From Limnohabitans sp. Jir72 (lineage in GTDB: Bacteria; Pseudomonadota; Gammaproteobacteria; Burkholderiales; Burkholderiaceae_C), in the NCBI RefSeq assembly GCF_003063575.1, contig NZ_NESC01000008.1:124001-188000 (forward strand): a stretch of DNA of 64,000 bases, read 5' to 3'. Below, one piece after another: positions 1 to 10,506 of this stretch. A model generated the notes under the pieces. That model saw nothing but the letters and a program-made list of their open reading frames with translations, searched no databases and was not told the DNA's origin. Numbering within the stretch: position 1 is the stretch's first letter; the number at the start of each line of letters is the position of its first letter. Made by a program: the position numbers and the translations under genes.

Positions 1-1
1 G

Positions 2-1147
2 GACGAGCTGTGGCGTGACTTCAACCGCAAGATCGGCCAGATGTTTGGCGGCAAGGGTGGCCCTCAGGGTCCCCAGGGCGGTGGTGGGCACTCTGGTGGC
101 CCTGTGATGCCTGGCTTTTTGAAGAATCTGGGCTTGGGCGTCATCGCTGCTGCTGCTTTGCTTGTTTGGCTGGGCACAGGCTTTTTCATCGTCCAGGAAG
201 GTCAGCAAGCCGTCATCACCCAGTTTGGCAAATACCACTCCACTGTAGGCGCAGGTTTCAATTGGCGTGTGCCTTACCCGGTGCAGCGCCACGAGCTGGT
301 TTATGTGTCGCAGATCCGATCGGTTGACATTGGCCGTGACACGGTGATCAAAGCCACAGGCCTGCGCGAGTCGGCCATGCTGACCGAAGACGAAAACATC
401 GTTGAGATCAAATTCGCGGTGCAGTACCGGCTGAACGATGCCCGTGCTTATTTGTTCGAAAGTAAGAACCCCACCGAAGCGGTGGTGCAGTCGGCCGAAA
501 CCGCTGTGCGCGAAGTCGTGGGCAAAATGAAAATGGATTCAGCGCTGGCCGAAGAACGAGATCAGATCGCGCCGCGTGTGCGCGAGAAGATGCAATCGAT
601 CCTCGACCGCTACAAGGTCGGCATCGAAGTGGTGAGCATCAACCTGCAGCAAGGCGGCGTTCGTCCGCCCGAGCAAGTACAAGCCGCATTTGACGATGTG
701 CTCAAGGCAGGCCAGGAGCGCGAACGCGCCAAAAACGAAGCTCAGGCCTACGCCAACGATGTGATCCCCCGCGCTGTGGGTGCCGCATCTCGTCTGAAGG
801 AAGAAGCCGACGCTTACCGCGAAAAAATCGTGGCACAAGCCGAAGGGGATGCGCAGCGCTTCAAGTCCATCCTGCCCGAGTACCAAAAGGCACCGCAGGT
901 CATGCGCGATCGCCTCTACACCGACACCATGCAGCAGATCTACAGCAACGTGACCAAGGTGCTGGTGGACAGCAAACAGGGCTCAAACATGTTGTATTTG
1001 CCGCTGGACAAAATCATGCAGCAAGTCGCTCAGACCCCCGCTGCGGCTACCGAGAGCCCTGCGCCAGCCGCGCCGGTGTCACCTGCCGCTTCAACAGACA
1101 GCCGTTCACGCGATGCCCTGCGCTCGCGCGAGCGCGACCCACGATAA
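2..1147 (+). CDS. hflK: HflK, membrane protease modulator subunit (5' truncated by window edge)
   Basis: HflK forms with HflC an inner-membrane SPFH/prohibitin-type complex that binds and restrains the FtsH protease. The reading frame is open from base 2 (DELWRDFNRKIGQ precedes the first in-window ATG at 41), so the true start lies upstream of the window. Visible parts are a Gly-rich N-terminal tail, one transmembrane segment (about bases 115-195), the SPFH/band-7 domain, an Ala/Glu-rich coiled region and a Pro/Ala-rich, charged C-terminal tail. It lies 12 nt before hflC, as in other proteobacteria. Identity is very secure; only the N-terminus is missing. Confidence 0.97.
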   Translation, partial: DELWRDFNRKIGQMFGGKGGPQGPQGGGGHSGGPVMPGFLKNLGLGVIAAAALLVWLGTGFFIVQEGQQAVITQFGKYHSTVGAGFNWRVPYPVQRHELVYVSQIRSVDIGRDTVIKATGLRESAMLTEDENIVEIKFAVQYRLNDARAYLFESKNPTEAVVQSAETAVREVVGKMKMDSALAEERDQIAPRVREKMQSILDRYKVGIEVVSINLQQGGVRPPEQVQAAFDDVLKAGQERERAKNEAQAYANDVIPRAVGAASRLKEEADAYREKIVAQAEGDAQRFKSILPEYQKAPQVMRDRLYTDTMQQIYSNVTKVLVDSKQGSNMLYLPLDKIMQQVAQTPAAATESPAPAAPVSPAASTDSRSRDALRSRERDPR

Positions 1148-1159
1148 GGACGCCCCGAC

Positions 1160-2062
1160 ATGAACCGCATTGGATTTTGGATATCCAGCCTTTTCGTGGC
1201 TTTTGTACTGATCAGCTCAACTGTTTTTGTGGTCGATCAGCGTCAGTTTGGCGTGGTTTACGCCCTGGGGCAGATCAAGGAAGTGATCACCGAGCCCGGT
1301 CTGCACTTCAAACTGCCGCCACCGCTGCAAAACGTGACGCACATCGACAAGCGGTTGCTGACCCTAGACAGCCCCGACACCGAGCCCATGCTGACGGCTG
1401 AAAAGCAGCGCGTGGTGATCGACTGGTATGTGCGCTGGCGCATCAGCGACCCGCAGGCGTATATCCGCAATGTGGGCCTGGACGAAAAGTCGGGTGCCAA
1501 CCAGCTTAACCGTGTGGTGCGCAATGCCTTCCAGGAAGAGATCAACAAGCATACGGTCAAAGAACTGTTGTCCGTCAAACGCGAAGCCTTGATGGAAGAC
1601 GTCAAGCGCGCTGTGCTCGATGTTGTCAAGGGCAGCAAGCCTTGGGGCGTGGACGTGGTCGATGTGCGCATCAGCCGCGCCGACTATGTGGATGCCATCA
1701 CCGAATCGGTCTACCGCCGCATGGAAGCCGAGCGCAAACGCGTGGCCAATGAGTTGCGCTCCACCGGTGGTGCTGAGGGCGAAAAAATCCGTGCCGATGC
1801 CGACCGCCAGCGCGAGGTCACCGTCGCCAATGCGTACCGAGAAGCCCAAAAGATCAAAGGGCAGGGCGATGCCCAAGCTGCTCGCATTTATGCCGAGTCC
1901 TTTGGCCGCGACCCGCAGTTTGCGCAGTTCTACCGCAGCCTGGAGTCGTACAAAACCACGTTTGCCAACAAGTCCGACGTGATGGTGTTGGACCCGGCCA
2001 GCTCGGACTTTTTCAAGGCCATGCGCAGCTCGGCCGGCGCGGGCACTTCGCCCAGAAAGTAA
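1160..2062 (+). CDS. hflC: HflC, membrane protease modulator subunit
   Basis: This is the partner of HflK in the FtsH-associated HflKC complex; most of it is exposed to the periplasm. The 300-residue length is normal for HflC. The N-terminus carries a single membrane anchor (about residues 5-25), followed by the SPFH domain with the VVDQRQFGVVYALGQI strand, then a long Ala/Glu/Arg helical stretch (about 185-245). An AAGGA ribosome site in front of the ATG at 1160 supports the start. It is co-transcribed with hflK and the downstream DUF2065 gene. Confidence 0.97.
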   Translation: MNRIGFWISSLFVAFVLISSTVFVVDQRQFGVVYALGQIKEVITEPGLHFKLPPPLQNVTHIDKRLLTLDSPDTEPMLTAEKQRVVIDWYVRWRISDPQAYIRNVGLDEKSGANQLNRVVRNAFQEEINKHTVKELLSVKREALMEDVKRAVLDVVKGSKPWGVDVVDVRISRADYVDAITESVYRRMEAERKRVANELRSTGGAEGEKIRADADRQREVTVANAYREAQKIKGQGDAQAARIYAESFGRDPQFAQFYRSLESYKTTFANKSDVMVLDPASSDFFKAMRSSAGAGTSPRK

Positions 2063-2065
2063 AGC

Positions 2066-2251
2066 TTGAGTCAAACCCTCCTGTTGGCTCTGGGCCTCAT
2101 GCTCATCCTGGAGGGCTTGATGCCCATGGTCTCGCCATTGCGTTGGCGTCGCCTGTTTGAGCAGCTTTTGCAGTTGCAGGATGGGCAAATACGGTTTTTC
2201 GGATTGGTCATGGTCATTGCTGGCCTGATGCTGCTTTGGTGGGTTTCCTGA
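2066..2251 (+). CDS. DUF2065 small membrane protein
   Basis: A 61-residue protein with two hydrophobic segments (about residues 3-22 and 44-60) around a short basic loop RWRRLFEQLLQLQDGQ. It matches the DUF2065/YjeT pattern of a Leu-rich helix with an EGLMP motif followed by a second helix starting near IRFFGLVMVIAG. The start is a TTG three bases after the hflC stop, which gives the full family length; the next ATG (2099) would remove most of helix 1. Position between hflC and hisZ is typical for Burkholderiales. Its molecular function is unknown. Confidence 0.85.
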   Translation: MSQTLLLALGLMLILEGLMPMVSPLRWRRLFEQLLQLQDGQIRFFGLVMVIAGLMLLWWVS

Positions 2252-2266
2252 CGCCTTGGGCAGAAA

Positions 2267-2284
2267 ACCGGCCTGCAAGCCGGT
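2267..2284. other. Small hairpin in the DUF2065-hisZ gap
   Basis: A perfect 6-bp inverted repeat ACCGGC-CTGCAA-GCCGGT lies 35 nt before the hisZ ATG. It has no T-run directly after it, so it is not a standard terminator. The adjoining TAAAAT could serve as a -10 element, but no well-spaced -35 is visible. Function unresolved. Confidence 0.3.
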
Positions 2285-2318
2285 AAAATCCTTGTTTTAA
2301 CAGTCCCCCTCCAATCCC

Positions 2319-4825
<2,507 letters not shown>

Positions 4826-4880
4826 GGCGCTGCAGGCAGAATTTTCAAACCTTCACAGACCCTTTGACTGGAGTGACCCC

Positions 4881-5405
4881 ATGTTGACCGAAGACGGCAA
4901 GCACCTGTACGTGAGCTATGACGAGTACCACAACCTCATCGAAAAGCTCGCGATCAAGATCCACCAATCCGGCTGGCAATTCGACACCATCTTGTGCCTG
5001 GCCCGTGGCGGCATGCGCCCCGGTGACATCTTGTCGCGCGTGTTCGACAAGCCTTTGGCCATCATGTCCACCAGCTCCTACCGTGCTGACGCAGGCACCG
5101 TGCAAGGTCACCTGGACATCGCCCGCTTCATCACCACCCCCAAAGGCGAGATCGCTGGCCGCGTTTTGCTGGTCGATGACTTGGCCGACACCGGTCACAC
5201 CTTGCGCGCTGTGGTGGACCAGTTGAAAAACAACTACAAGCCAATCACCGAACTGCGCTCTGCCGTGATCTGGACCAAAGGTGTGTCGACCTTCAAGCCC
5301 GATTACTCGATCGAAGACCTGCCGACCAACCCCTGGATCCACCAGCCTTTCGAGCCGTACGACAGCATGCGCCCCGAAAAACTTCTGGAAAAATGGAAAG
5401 TCTGA
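4881..5405 (+). CDS. Purine-type phosphoribosyltransferase
   Basis: A 174-residue type I phosphoribosyltransferase, cytoplasmic. The PRPP-binding loop VLLVDDLADTGHTLRA (residues 95-110) is complete, and the LCLARGGMRPGD segment at 39-49 matches the first PRPP loop. The start is the ATG at 4881 with a GGAG upstream; earlier codons overlap purA and encode no family-like sequence. The location straight after purA and the overall sequence fit purine-base salvage (hypoxanthine, guanine or xanthine), but the preferred base cannot be read from sequence alone. Confidence 0.88.
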   Translation: MLTEDGKHLYVSYDEYHNLIEKLAIKIHQSGWQFDTILCLARGGMRPGDILSRVFDKPLAIMSTSSYRADAGTVQGHLDIARFITTPKGEIAGRVLLVDDLADTGHTLRAVVDQLKNNYKPITELRSAVIWTKGVSTFKPDYSIEDLPTNPWIHQPFEPYDSMRPEKLLEKWKV

Positions 5406-5426
5406 TCTCGATCTGACCCACCCGCC

Positions 5427-5456
5427 AACAGCCTCCCTCGGGAGGCTGTTTGCTTT
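5427..5456 (+). terminator. Rho-independent terminator after the purA block
   Basis: A perfect 10-bp stem AACAGCCTCC / GGAGGCTGTT with a CTCG loop, followed by TGCTTT. It lies 21 nt after the phosphoribosyltransferase stop and just before metC, so it probably ends the hflK-hisZ-purA transcription unit. Confidence 0.85.
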
Positions 5457-5467
5457 AGGATTGGCGC

Positions 5468-6691
5468 ATGATCAAAAAGCATGTTGTCCCAGATGTCACC
5501 GGGCTGATCCATCACCCTTATGTGCCGCCCGCTGGCTTTGCAGCGCCACAACCCGGCGTGTTCAAAGCCTCAACGGTTTACTTTCCTTCGGTGGCCGCGA
5601 TGCGGCAGTTTGAATGGAAAGACAAGTCCGCCTACACCTATGGCTTGCACGGCACGCCCACCACTTACACCCTGGAGGAGCGTTTGTGCGCCCTGGAAGG
5701 CGGTCAGCAATGCCTGTTGGTGCCCAGTGGGCTGGCGGCGTTGGCCACGGTGGCCTTGGCTTTGCTTCAGACCGGCGATGAGGTCCTGATCCCGGACAAC
5801 GCCTACGGGCCCAACAAAGCCCTGGCTGAGGGCGAGTTGCGCCGCTATGGCATCACCCACCAGTACTACGACCCGATGAACCCCGACGATTTGTCGGCGC
5901 GCTTGAATGCGCGCACCCGACTGGTCTGGCTGGAGGCGCCGGGCTCGGTCAGCATGGAGTTTCCGGATCTGCCCGAATTGGTGCGGCGCTGCAAAGCGCA
6001 AGGCGTCTTGTGTGCGCTCGACAACACCTGGGGTGCGGGCCTGGCTTTTCCGCCCTTCGATTTGCTGCGCGATGGCCGTCTGGGTGTGGACATCAGCGCC
6101 CATGCGCTGACCAAATACCCCAGCGGTGGCGGTGATGTGCTCATGGGCAGCATCGTCACGTGCGACGCGGCGCTGCATTTGAAAATCAAGCTGTGCCACA
6201 TGCGATTGGGCTTGGGTGTCGGGGCCAACGATGTGGAGGCCGTGCTGCGCTCTTTGCCCAGTGTGGCCTTGCGATACGCCGCGCACGACCAGTCGGCGCG
6301 GCGTCTGGCCGTGTGGTGGCAAACACAAGCGGCTTGTTCGCAGGTCTTGCATCCTGCTTTGGCCGGGGCCCCAGGGCACGCGCATTGGCAGCAGCTGTGC
6401 GGTCAGCACACCGATTTGGCGGCAGGCTTGTTCAGTGTGATCCTCCACGCCCGCTACAGCCTGGCACAGGTGGATGCGTTTTGCGATGGCCTGAGGCTGT
6501 TCAAGATCGGCTACAGCTGGGGCGGACCGGTCAGCCTGGTCATGCCCTATGCGCTGCAGTCCATGCGAAAGCAAAACATTGGCCATCTGTCCTCAGGCAC
6601 TTTGGTGCGTTTTTCGATCGGACTGGAGTCGGCCGAGGAATTACGCGCTGATCTTGAGCAATCGGCTGCATTGCATTTGCAGACTTGCTGA
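5468..6691 (+). CDS. metC: Cystathionine beta-lyase
   Basis: A PLP enzyme of the Cys/Met metabolism family that cleaves cystathionine to homocysteine, pyruvate and ammonia. It has 407 residues, normal for the family. The PLP-binding lysine is Lys216 in SAHALTKYPSGGGDVLMGS. Asp185 in the ALDNTWG motif contacts the cofactor ring, and the YTYGLHGTPT segment (56-65) is the phosphate-side motif of MetC-type lyases. It begins directly after the terminator of the purA block, so it is likely expressed on its own. The lyase assignment against other family members rests on overall sequence. Confidence 0.9.
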   Translation: MIKKHVVPDVTGLIHHPYVPPAGFAAPQPGVFKASTVYFPSVAAMRQFEWKDKSAYTYGLHGTPTTYTLEERLCALEGGQQCLLVPSGLAALATVALALLQTGDEVLIPDNAYGPNKALAEGELRRYGITHQYYDPMNPDDLSARLNARTRLVWLEAPGSVSMEFPDLPELVRRCKAQGVLCALDNTWGAGLAFPPFDLLRDGRLGVDISAHALTKYPSGGGDVLMGSIVTCDAALHLKIKLCHMRLGLGVGANDVEAVLRSLPSVALRYAAHDQSARRLAVWWQTQAACSQVLHPALAGAPGHAHWQQLCGQHTDLAAGLFSVILHARYSLAQVDAFCDGLRLFKIGYSWGGPVSLVMPYALQSMRKQNIGHLSSGTLVRFSIGLESAEELRADLEQSAALHLQTC

Positions 6692-6766
6692 ATGGGCCCA
6701 CGGGTGCAAACAGACATTGCATGGTAGTTACCAGACTGTCCGACAAGCGGCATCAGCGGTAAGCTG

Positions 6767-7669
6767 ATGTCCCTTCAGATTACTTTGTCATCCATGTCCA
6801 GCCACGACAGCACCCCAAGCCAAGCAGACGCAAACGATTCGGCATTGCCCACCATGGCGGTGCCCTACGAGCCGCCAGCAGCGGTCGGCCCGCGGGCTCG
6901 GATGCGAACACTCAGCTGGGCCAGTCCGTTTCGCTGGCTAGAGCTGGGCCGTCAAGACTTGTTCAAACACCCCGGCATCGGCATTTTTTACGGCGTGTGT
7001 TTTTTTCTGATGGCGCAATTGCTGGCTCTGGTGTTCAAGCACAAGCCCGAATACACCTTGTCGATGATCTCGGGCTGTTTGTTGATCGGTCCGTTTTTGG
7101 CCATGGGCCTGTACGAAGTGAGTCGGCGTCTGGAGCAGGGCGAGCAACCCGACATGGCCTCGTCCTTGATGTGCTGGGACCAGCACATACCGAGCATGGC
7201 GATGCTGATCTTGGTTCTGATGGTGCTGGAGTTGTTGTGGGGCAGGGCGTCGCTGGTGGTTTTTGCGGTGTTTTTTGACACCGGCATGCCCTCCACCACA
7301 GGTGTTCTGGAAGCCATCTTCAACCCCAAGAACATCGAATTTGTGCTGGTCTACCTCGCGGTCGGAGGGGTGTTTGCGGCCTTGGTGTTTGGTTTGTCGG
7401 TGGTCTCCATTCCCATGATTCTGGACAGGGACACTGACGCCATTTCGGCGGTGCTGACCAGCATGCGTGTGGTTTTTTCCAACACCACAGTGCTCTTGCT
7501 GTGGGGGGCATTGCTGGGTGTGCTTGTCGTGGGTGCCCTGTGGCCATGGAGCTTGGGGATCATTTTTGTCGGCCCCTGGCTGGGGCATGCGAGCTGGCAC
7601 GCCTACCGTGGAAGCGTCGAATGGGAAGATGAGCTTGTCGAAGCTGTTACATTGGGCACCAACAAATAA
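6767..7669 (+). CDS. DUF2189 integral membrane protein
   Basis: A 300-residue membrane protein. After a polar N-terminal tail (about 60 residues) come several hydrophobic segments, the first near GIFYGVCFFLMAQLLALVF and the last near ALLGVLVVGALWPWSLGIIF. The WLELGRQDLFKHPGIGIFYG stretch and the C-terminal GPWLGHASWHAYRG are typical of the DUF2189 family. The start could also be the ATG at 6794. No function is known for the family; genes of this type often sit near respiratory genes, but none is seen here. Confidence 0.8.
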   Translation: MSLQITLSSMSSHDSTPSQADANDSALPTMAVPYEPPAAVGPRARMRTLSWASPFRWLELGRQDLFKHPGIGIFYGVCFFLMAQLLALVFKHKPEYTLSMISGCLLIGPFLAMGLYEVSRRLEQGEQPDMASSLMCWDQHIPSMAMLILVLMVLELLWGRASLVVFAVFFDTGMPSTTGVLEAIFNPKNIEFVLVYLAVGGVFAALVFGLSVVSIPMILDRDTDAISAVLTSMRVVFSNTTVLLLWGALLGVLVVGALWPWSLGIIFVGPWLGHASWHAYRGSVEWEDELVEAVTLGTNK

Positions 7670-7679
7670 AGGAGCCACC

Positions 7680-7874
7680 TTGGCCACACCCAACTACGGA
7701 TTCGAAAAACGCCAAAAAGAACTGGCTAAAAAACGCAAAAAAGAGGACAAGCTCAAAGCCAAGGCTGACCGCAAATCCGGCCCGTTTTCAGAAGACGGCA
7801 GCGATCTTGACGCAAATGCACAAGCCCCTCAAGGCGCAGGTCCCGCAGCCGAAGGGACATCCACGCTAGCCTGA
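7680..7874 (+). CDS. Small basic conserved-looking protein (hypothetical)
   Basis: A 64-residue protein starting at a TTG preceded by AAAGGAG with good spacing. The N-terminus LATPNYGFEKRQKELAKKRK is rich in Lys and Glu and predicted helical; the C-terminal half is acidic and Ala/Pro-rich. Short proteins with a YGFEKRQKELAKK opening recur in betaproteobacteria, by my recollection. The gene lies ten bases after the DUF2189 gene and is probably co-transcribed with it. No function can be given. Confidence 0.65.
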   Translation: MATPNYGFEKRQKELAKKRKKEDKLKAKADRKSGPFSEDGSDLDANAQAPQGAGPAAEGTSTLA

Positions 7875-7914
7875 CACATCTTGCCTGCCGCCAGTGCAGC
7901 CAGGTTGGGTTTTG

Positions 7915-8976
7915 TCAGCCTTGCGCCTGGCGCAGCTTCGCTGCAGCGGCGTGCATGTCGTCCAGCGCATGGCTGGCAGGCGCGATCACTGTGGCCTGGC
8001 CGAATTGGACAAAGTTGTTGCCGGTGGAGGTTTCGTACCCCGGGTCGTAATGCCGTGACAGCAAATCGGCCACCACCTCGCGCATTTCACCCCGCTCAAT
8101 CTGGTCCTTCCAGCCATCGACCACGGCTTTGCCGCGCAAGGCGACCAGTCGTTCCAAACGGTCGATGAAAAAGGCCTTGTTTTGGGTGAAGAACGCGTAA
8201 TCTTCCAGCAGCAGATTCACGCGGTTTTCCAGCGACAGATCCACGCGAATGCATGGGCTGGCCCGCATGGCGTTCATCAATTCAGCCGGCACCGTGAGGT
8301 TGCCCACTTTTTTGCTCTCGGCTTCCACGTAAACCGGCAAGGCCGAGTCAAAGCGGCGCAAAGCATTCCAGACCTGCGTGTCAAACGCTTTTTGGGTGGG
8401 CTGGTCCTGCCCGGGGATCAGCCCCAGAACCGAGCTGCGGTGGCAGGCAATGCCCTCGAGGTCGAGCACTTGTGCGCCTTGCTGCGTGAGCGCATGCAAC
8501 AGGCGTGTCTTGCCTGAACCGGTGGGGCCGCACAAAACCTGAAACTGCAAACGCTGTGCCTGGCGCGGCGTGTCTTCCATGACCGCTTTGCGAAAGGCTT
8601 TGTAGCCGCCTTCAATCAGGTGCACCTTGAAGCCAATCTGCCCCAGGATCAGCGCCAGCGAATTGCTGCGCTTGCCGCCGCGCCAGCAGTAAATCAAGGG
8701 CTGCCAGTTCTTCGGTTTGTCCATCACGCGGGTTTCAATGTGGTGGGCAATGTTCTTGGCCACCAGCGCTGCGCCTATCTTTTGCGCTTCAAACGGGCTG
8801 ACCTGTTTGTAGAGCGTGCCCACGCGGATGCGTTCTTCGTTGTTGAGGGACGGCCAACTCTCGGCACCGGGCAGGTGGTCTTCTGCATGCTCGCCCTCGG
8901 ACCGTGCATCGAGGATGGCATCGAATTGGTCCAGTTTGGCCATGGCCTCGGCGGCCGAAATCAGGTGAACGCTCAT
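7915..8976 (-). CDS. mnmH: tRNA 2-selenouridine synthase
   Basis: MnmH (SelU) replaces sulfur by selenium at the wobble 2-thiouridine of tRNAs for Lys, Glu and Gln, through a geranylated intermediate. The 353-residue protein has an N-terminal rhodanese domain with Cys97 in the YCWRGGKRS motif, then a P-loop domain with GPTGSGKT at 150-157. It starts at the ATG at 8976. The gene stop-to-start distance to the upstream esterase is a 4-bp overlap (8973-8976), so the two are translationally coupled. A selenophosphate synthase must be encoded elsewhere if it acts with selenium. Confidence 0.93.
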   Translation of the reverse strand: MSVHLISAAEAMAKLDQFDAILDARSEGEHAEDHLPGAESWPSLNNEERIRVGTLYKQVSPFEAQKIGAALVAKNIAHHIETRVMDKPKNWQPLIYCWRGGKRSNSLALILGQIGFKVHLIEGGYKAFRKAVMEDTPRQAQRLQFQVLCGPTGSGKTRLLHALTQQGAQVLDLEGIACHRSSVLGLIPGQDQPTQKAFDTQVWNALRRFDSALPVYVEAESKKVGNLTVPAELMNAMRASPCIRVDLSLENRVNLLLEDYAFFTQNKAFFIDRLERLVALRGKAVVDGWKDQIERGEMREVVADLLSRHYDPGYETSTGNNFVQFGQATVIAPASHALDDMHAAAAKLRQAQG

Positions 8977-9623
8977 TTCAATTGCTTCTTCAGTTGAGGC
9001 CAGACATTGGCCAGCAAGCGCGATTGCGCTGCCTCATTGGGGTGGATGCGGTCGGGCTGGAACCACTTCAAGGGCTCGGCATCGTCGCCCACCCCTTGCA
9101 AAAAGAAAGGCACCAATCCCGTGCCTTGGCTTTTGGCCAGTTGGCTGTACATGGCGGCAAACTGGCGCGTCATTTCCGGGCCGTAGTTGGGGGGCATCTG
9201 CATGCCCAGCAGCAGCACCTGCGCACCTGTGGCCTTGGCCTGGCGGATCATGGTTTGCAGATTGTCCTGTGTCATGCCTTGCGGCAAGCCGCGCAGGGCA
9301 TCGTTGCCACCCAGCTCGATCACCACATGGCTGGGTTGGTGCTTTTGCAGCAGCGCAGGCAAACGCGAGCGGCCACCCGACGTGGTGTCGCCGCTGATGC
9401 TGGCATTGACCACCTCCGTGCCTGGGCGTTCTTGCTGAAGTTTTTGCGCCATCAAATGCACCCAGCCCGTGCCACGCGCCAGGCCGTATTCGGCGCTCAA
9501 GGAGTCGCCAACGACCAGGATGCGCGCCGCTTTGGCTGCGAGCGTCGCCGCACCAAAGCCCTGGCCTGCAAGGGCCAGCAGGCTCAAGGTAAAGTGACGT
9601 CGTCTCAACAAAGGTGTGTGCAT
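8973..9623 (-). CDS. TesA-like SGNH esterase/arylesterase
   Basis: A 216-residue SGNH hydrolase related to TesA (lysophospholipase/acyl-CoA thioesterase I). The start at 9623 gives an export signal MHTPLLRRRHFTLSLLALAG with a twin-arginine-like RRR. The catalytic blocks are GDSLS (Ser41), GGND (105-108) and DRIHP (Asp191, His194). It is therefore expected in the periplasm. Its ATG overlaps by two bases the ATG of the divergent ABC ATPase gene. The same ATPase/esterase pair (ybbA/tesA) is divergent in E. coli too. Confidence 0.9.
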   Translation of the reverse strand: MHTPLLRRRHFTLSLLALAGQGFGAATLAAKAARILVVGDSLSAEYGLARGTGWVHLMAQKLQQERPGTEVVNASISGDTTSGGRSRLPALLQKHQPSHVVIELGGNDALRGLPQGMTQDNLQTMIRQAKATGAQVLLLGMQMPPNYGPEMTRQFAAMYSQLAKSQGTGLVPFFLQGVGDDAEPLKWFQPDRIHPNEAAQSRLLANVWPQLKKQLK

Positions 9624-10311
9624 GCCTGAATCCATCATTGCCGTTCGTGGCGTTGCCAAAAGCGTGCAAGACGCCAGCGGCTCGCTGGACATTTTGCGCG
9701 ATATCGATTTCTCGGTCTCCAAGGGGGAAACAGCCGCTATTGTCGGTGCTTCCGGTTCGGGCAAAAGCACGCTGTTGGCCATCATGGCCGGGCTGGACAC
9801 GCCCAGCACCGGACAAGTCATGTTGGCCGGGCAGGCGATGTTCGATTTGAGTGAAGACCAACGCGCTGCGGTGCGGGCCCAGCATGTGGGCTTTGTGTTC
9901 CAGAGCTTTCAGCTCATGCCCAATTTGACGGCGCTTGAAAACGTCATGCTGCCGCTGGAACTGGCGGGCCGCTCGGATGCCCGCAGCGCCGCCACCGCCA
10001 TGCTGCAGCGTGTGGGCCTGGGCGAACGTTTGAAGCACCTGCCCAAAGTCCTCTCTGGGGGCGAGCAGCAGCGCGTGGCCCTGGCCCGTGCCTTTGTGGT
10101 GCAACCGGCCTTGCTCTTGGCCGACGAGCCCACCGGCAGCCTGGACCATGCCACGGGGGCTGCGGTCATGGACCTGATGTTCGCGCTCAACAGGGAGCAG
10201 GGCACCACCTTGGTCTTGGTCACCCACGACCGCCAACTGGCCGCGCGGTGCGACCGCATGTTGGTGATCGAGGCCGGTCGCTTGTCCGAGGCGTCAGCAC
10301 AAGCGGTTTGA
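9622..10311 (+). CDS. YbbA/LolD-type ABC transporter ATPase
   Basis: A 229-residue ABC ATPase of the MacB/LolD subfamily. Walker A is GASGSGKST (42-50), the signature is LSGGEQQRVALARAF, Walker B is LLLADEPTGSLD, and the switch His is in VTHDRQ. A GTG six bases upstream is an alternative start. Such ATPases normally work with an FtsX/MacB-fold permease, but none is next to it here: a repeat and rlmB follow. Its divergent partner is the tesA-like gene, matching the ybbA-tesA arrangement, so ybbA is a reasonable name. Confidence 0.88.
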   Translation: MPESIIAVRGVAKSVQDASGSLDILRDIDFSVSKGETAAIVGASGSGKSTLLAIMAGLDTPSTGQVMLAGQAMFDLSEDQRAAVRAQHVGFVFQSFQLMPNLTALENVMLPLELAGRSDARSAATAMLQRVGLGERLKHLPKVLSGGEQQRVALARAFVVQPALLLADEPTGSLDHATGAAVMDLMFALNREQGTTLVLVTHDRQLAARCDRMLVIEAGRLSEASAQAV

Positions 10312-10347
10312 TGGGCGCTGCAGCTTCATGGACCTGGGCCTTGTGCT

Positions 10348-10425
10348 TGTAGGAGCCCACCCCTGTGGGCGATTGGGCGTTGCACAAGCCGCTCAAACCA
10401 TCGCCCACAGGGGTGGGCTCCTACA
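10348..10425. repeat. REP palindrome pair (REPIN-like)
   Basis: Two 26-base arms (10348-10373 and 10400-10425) are exact reverse complements, separated by 26 bases. Each arm also contains its own hairpin GCCCAC-CCCT-GTGGGC. Related single or paired copies occur at 38139, 40957 and 59755. The element fills the gap between the ABC ATPase and rlmB and could also act as a bidirectional transcript end. Confidence 0.85.
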
Positions 10426-10506
10426 CAAACATTTGCCGCAAGCCCCTGTCCCGACACTTCAAGATCAATAGGCACGGCAGTTGTTGAGACCAACGATAAT
10501 CAGCAG

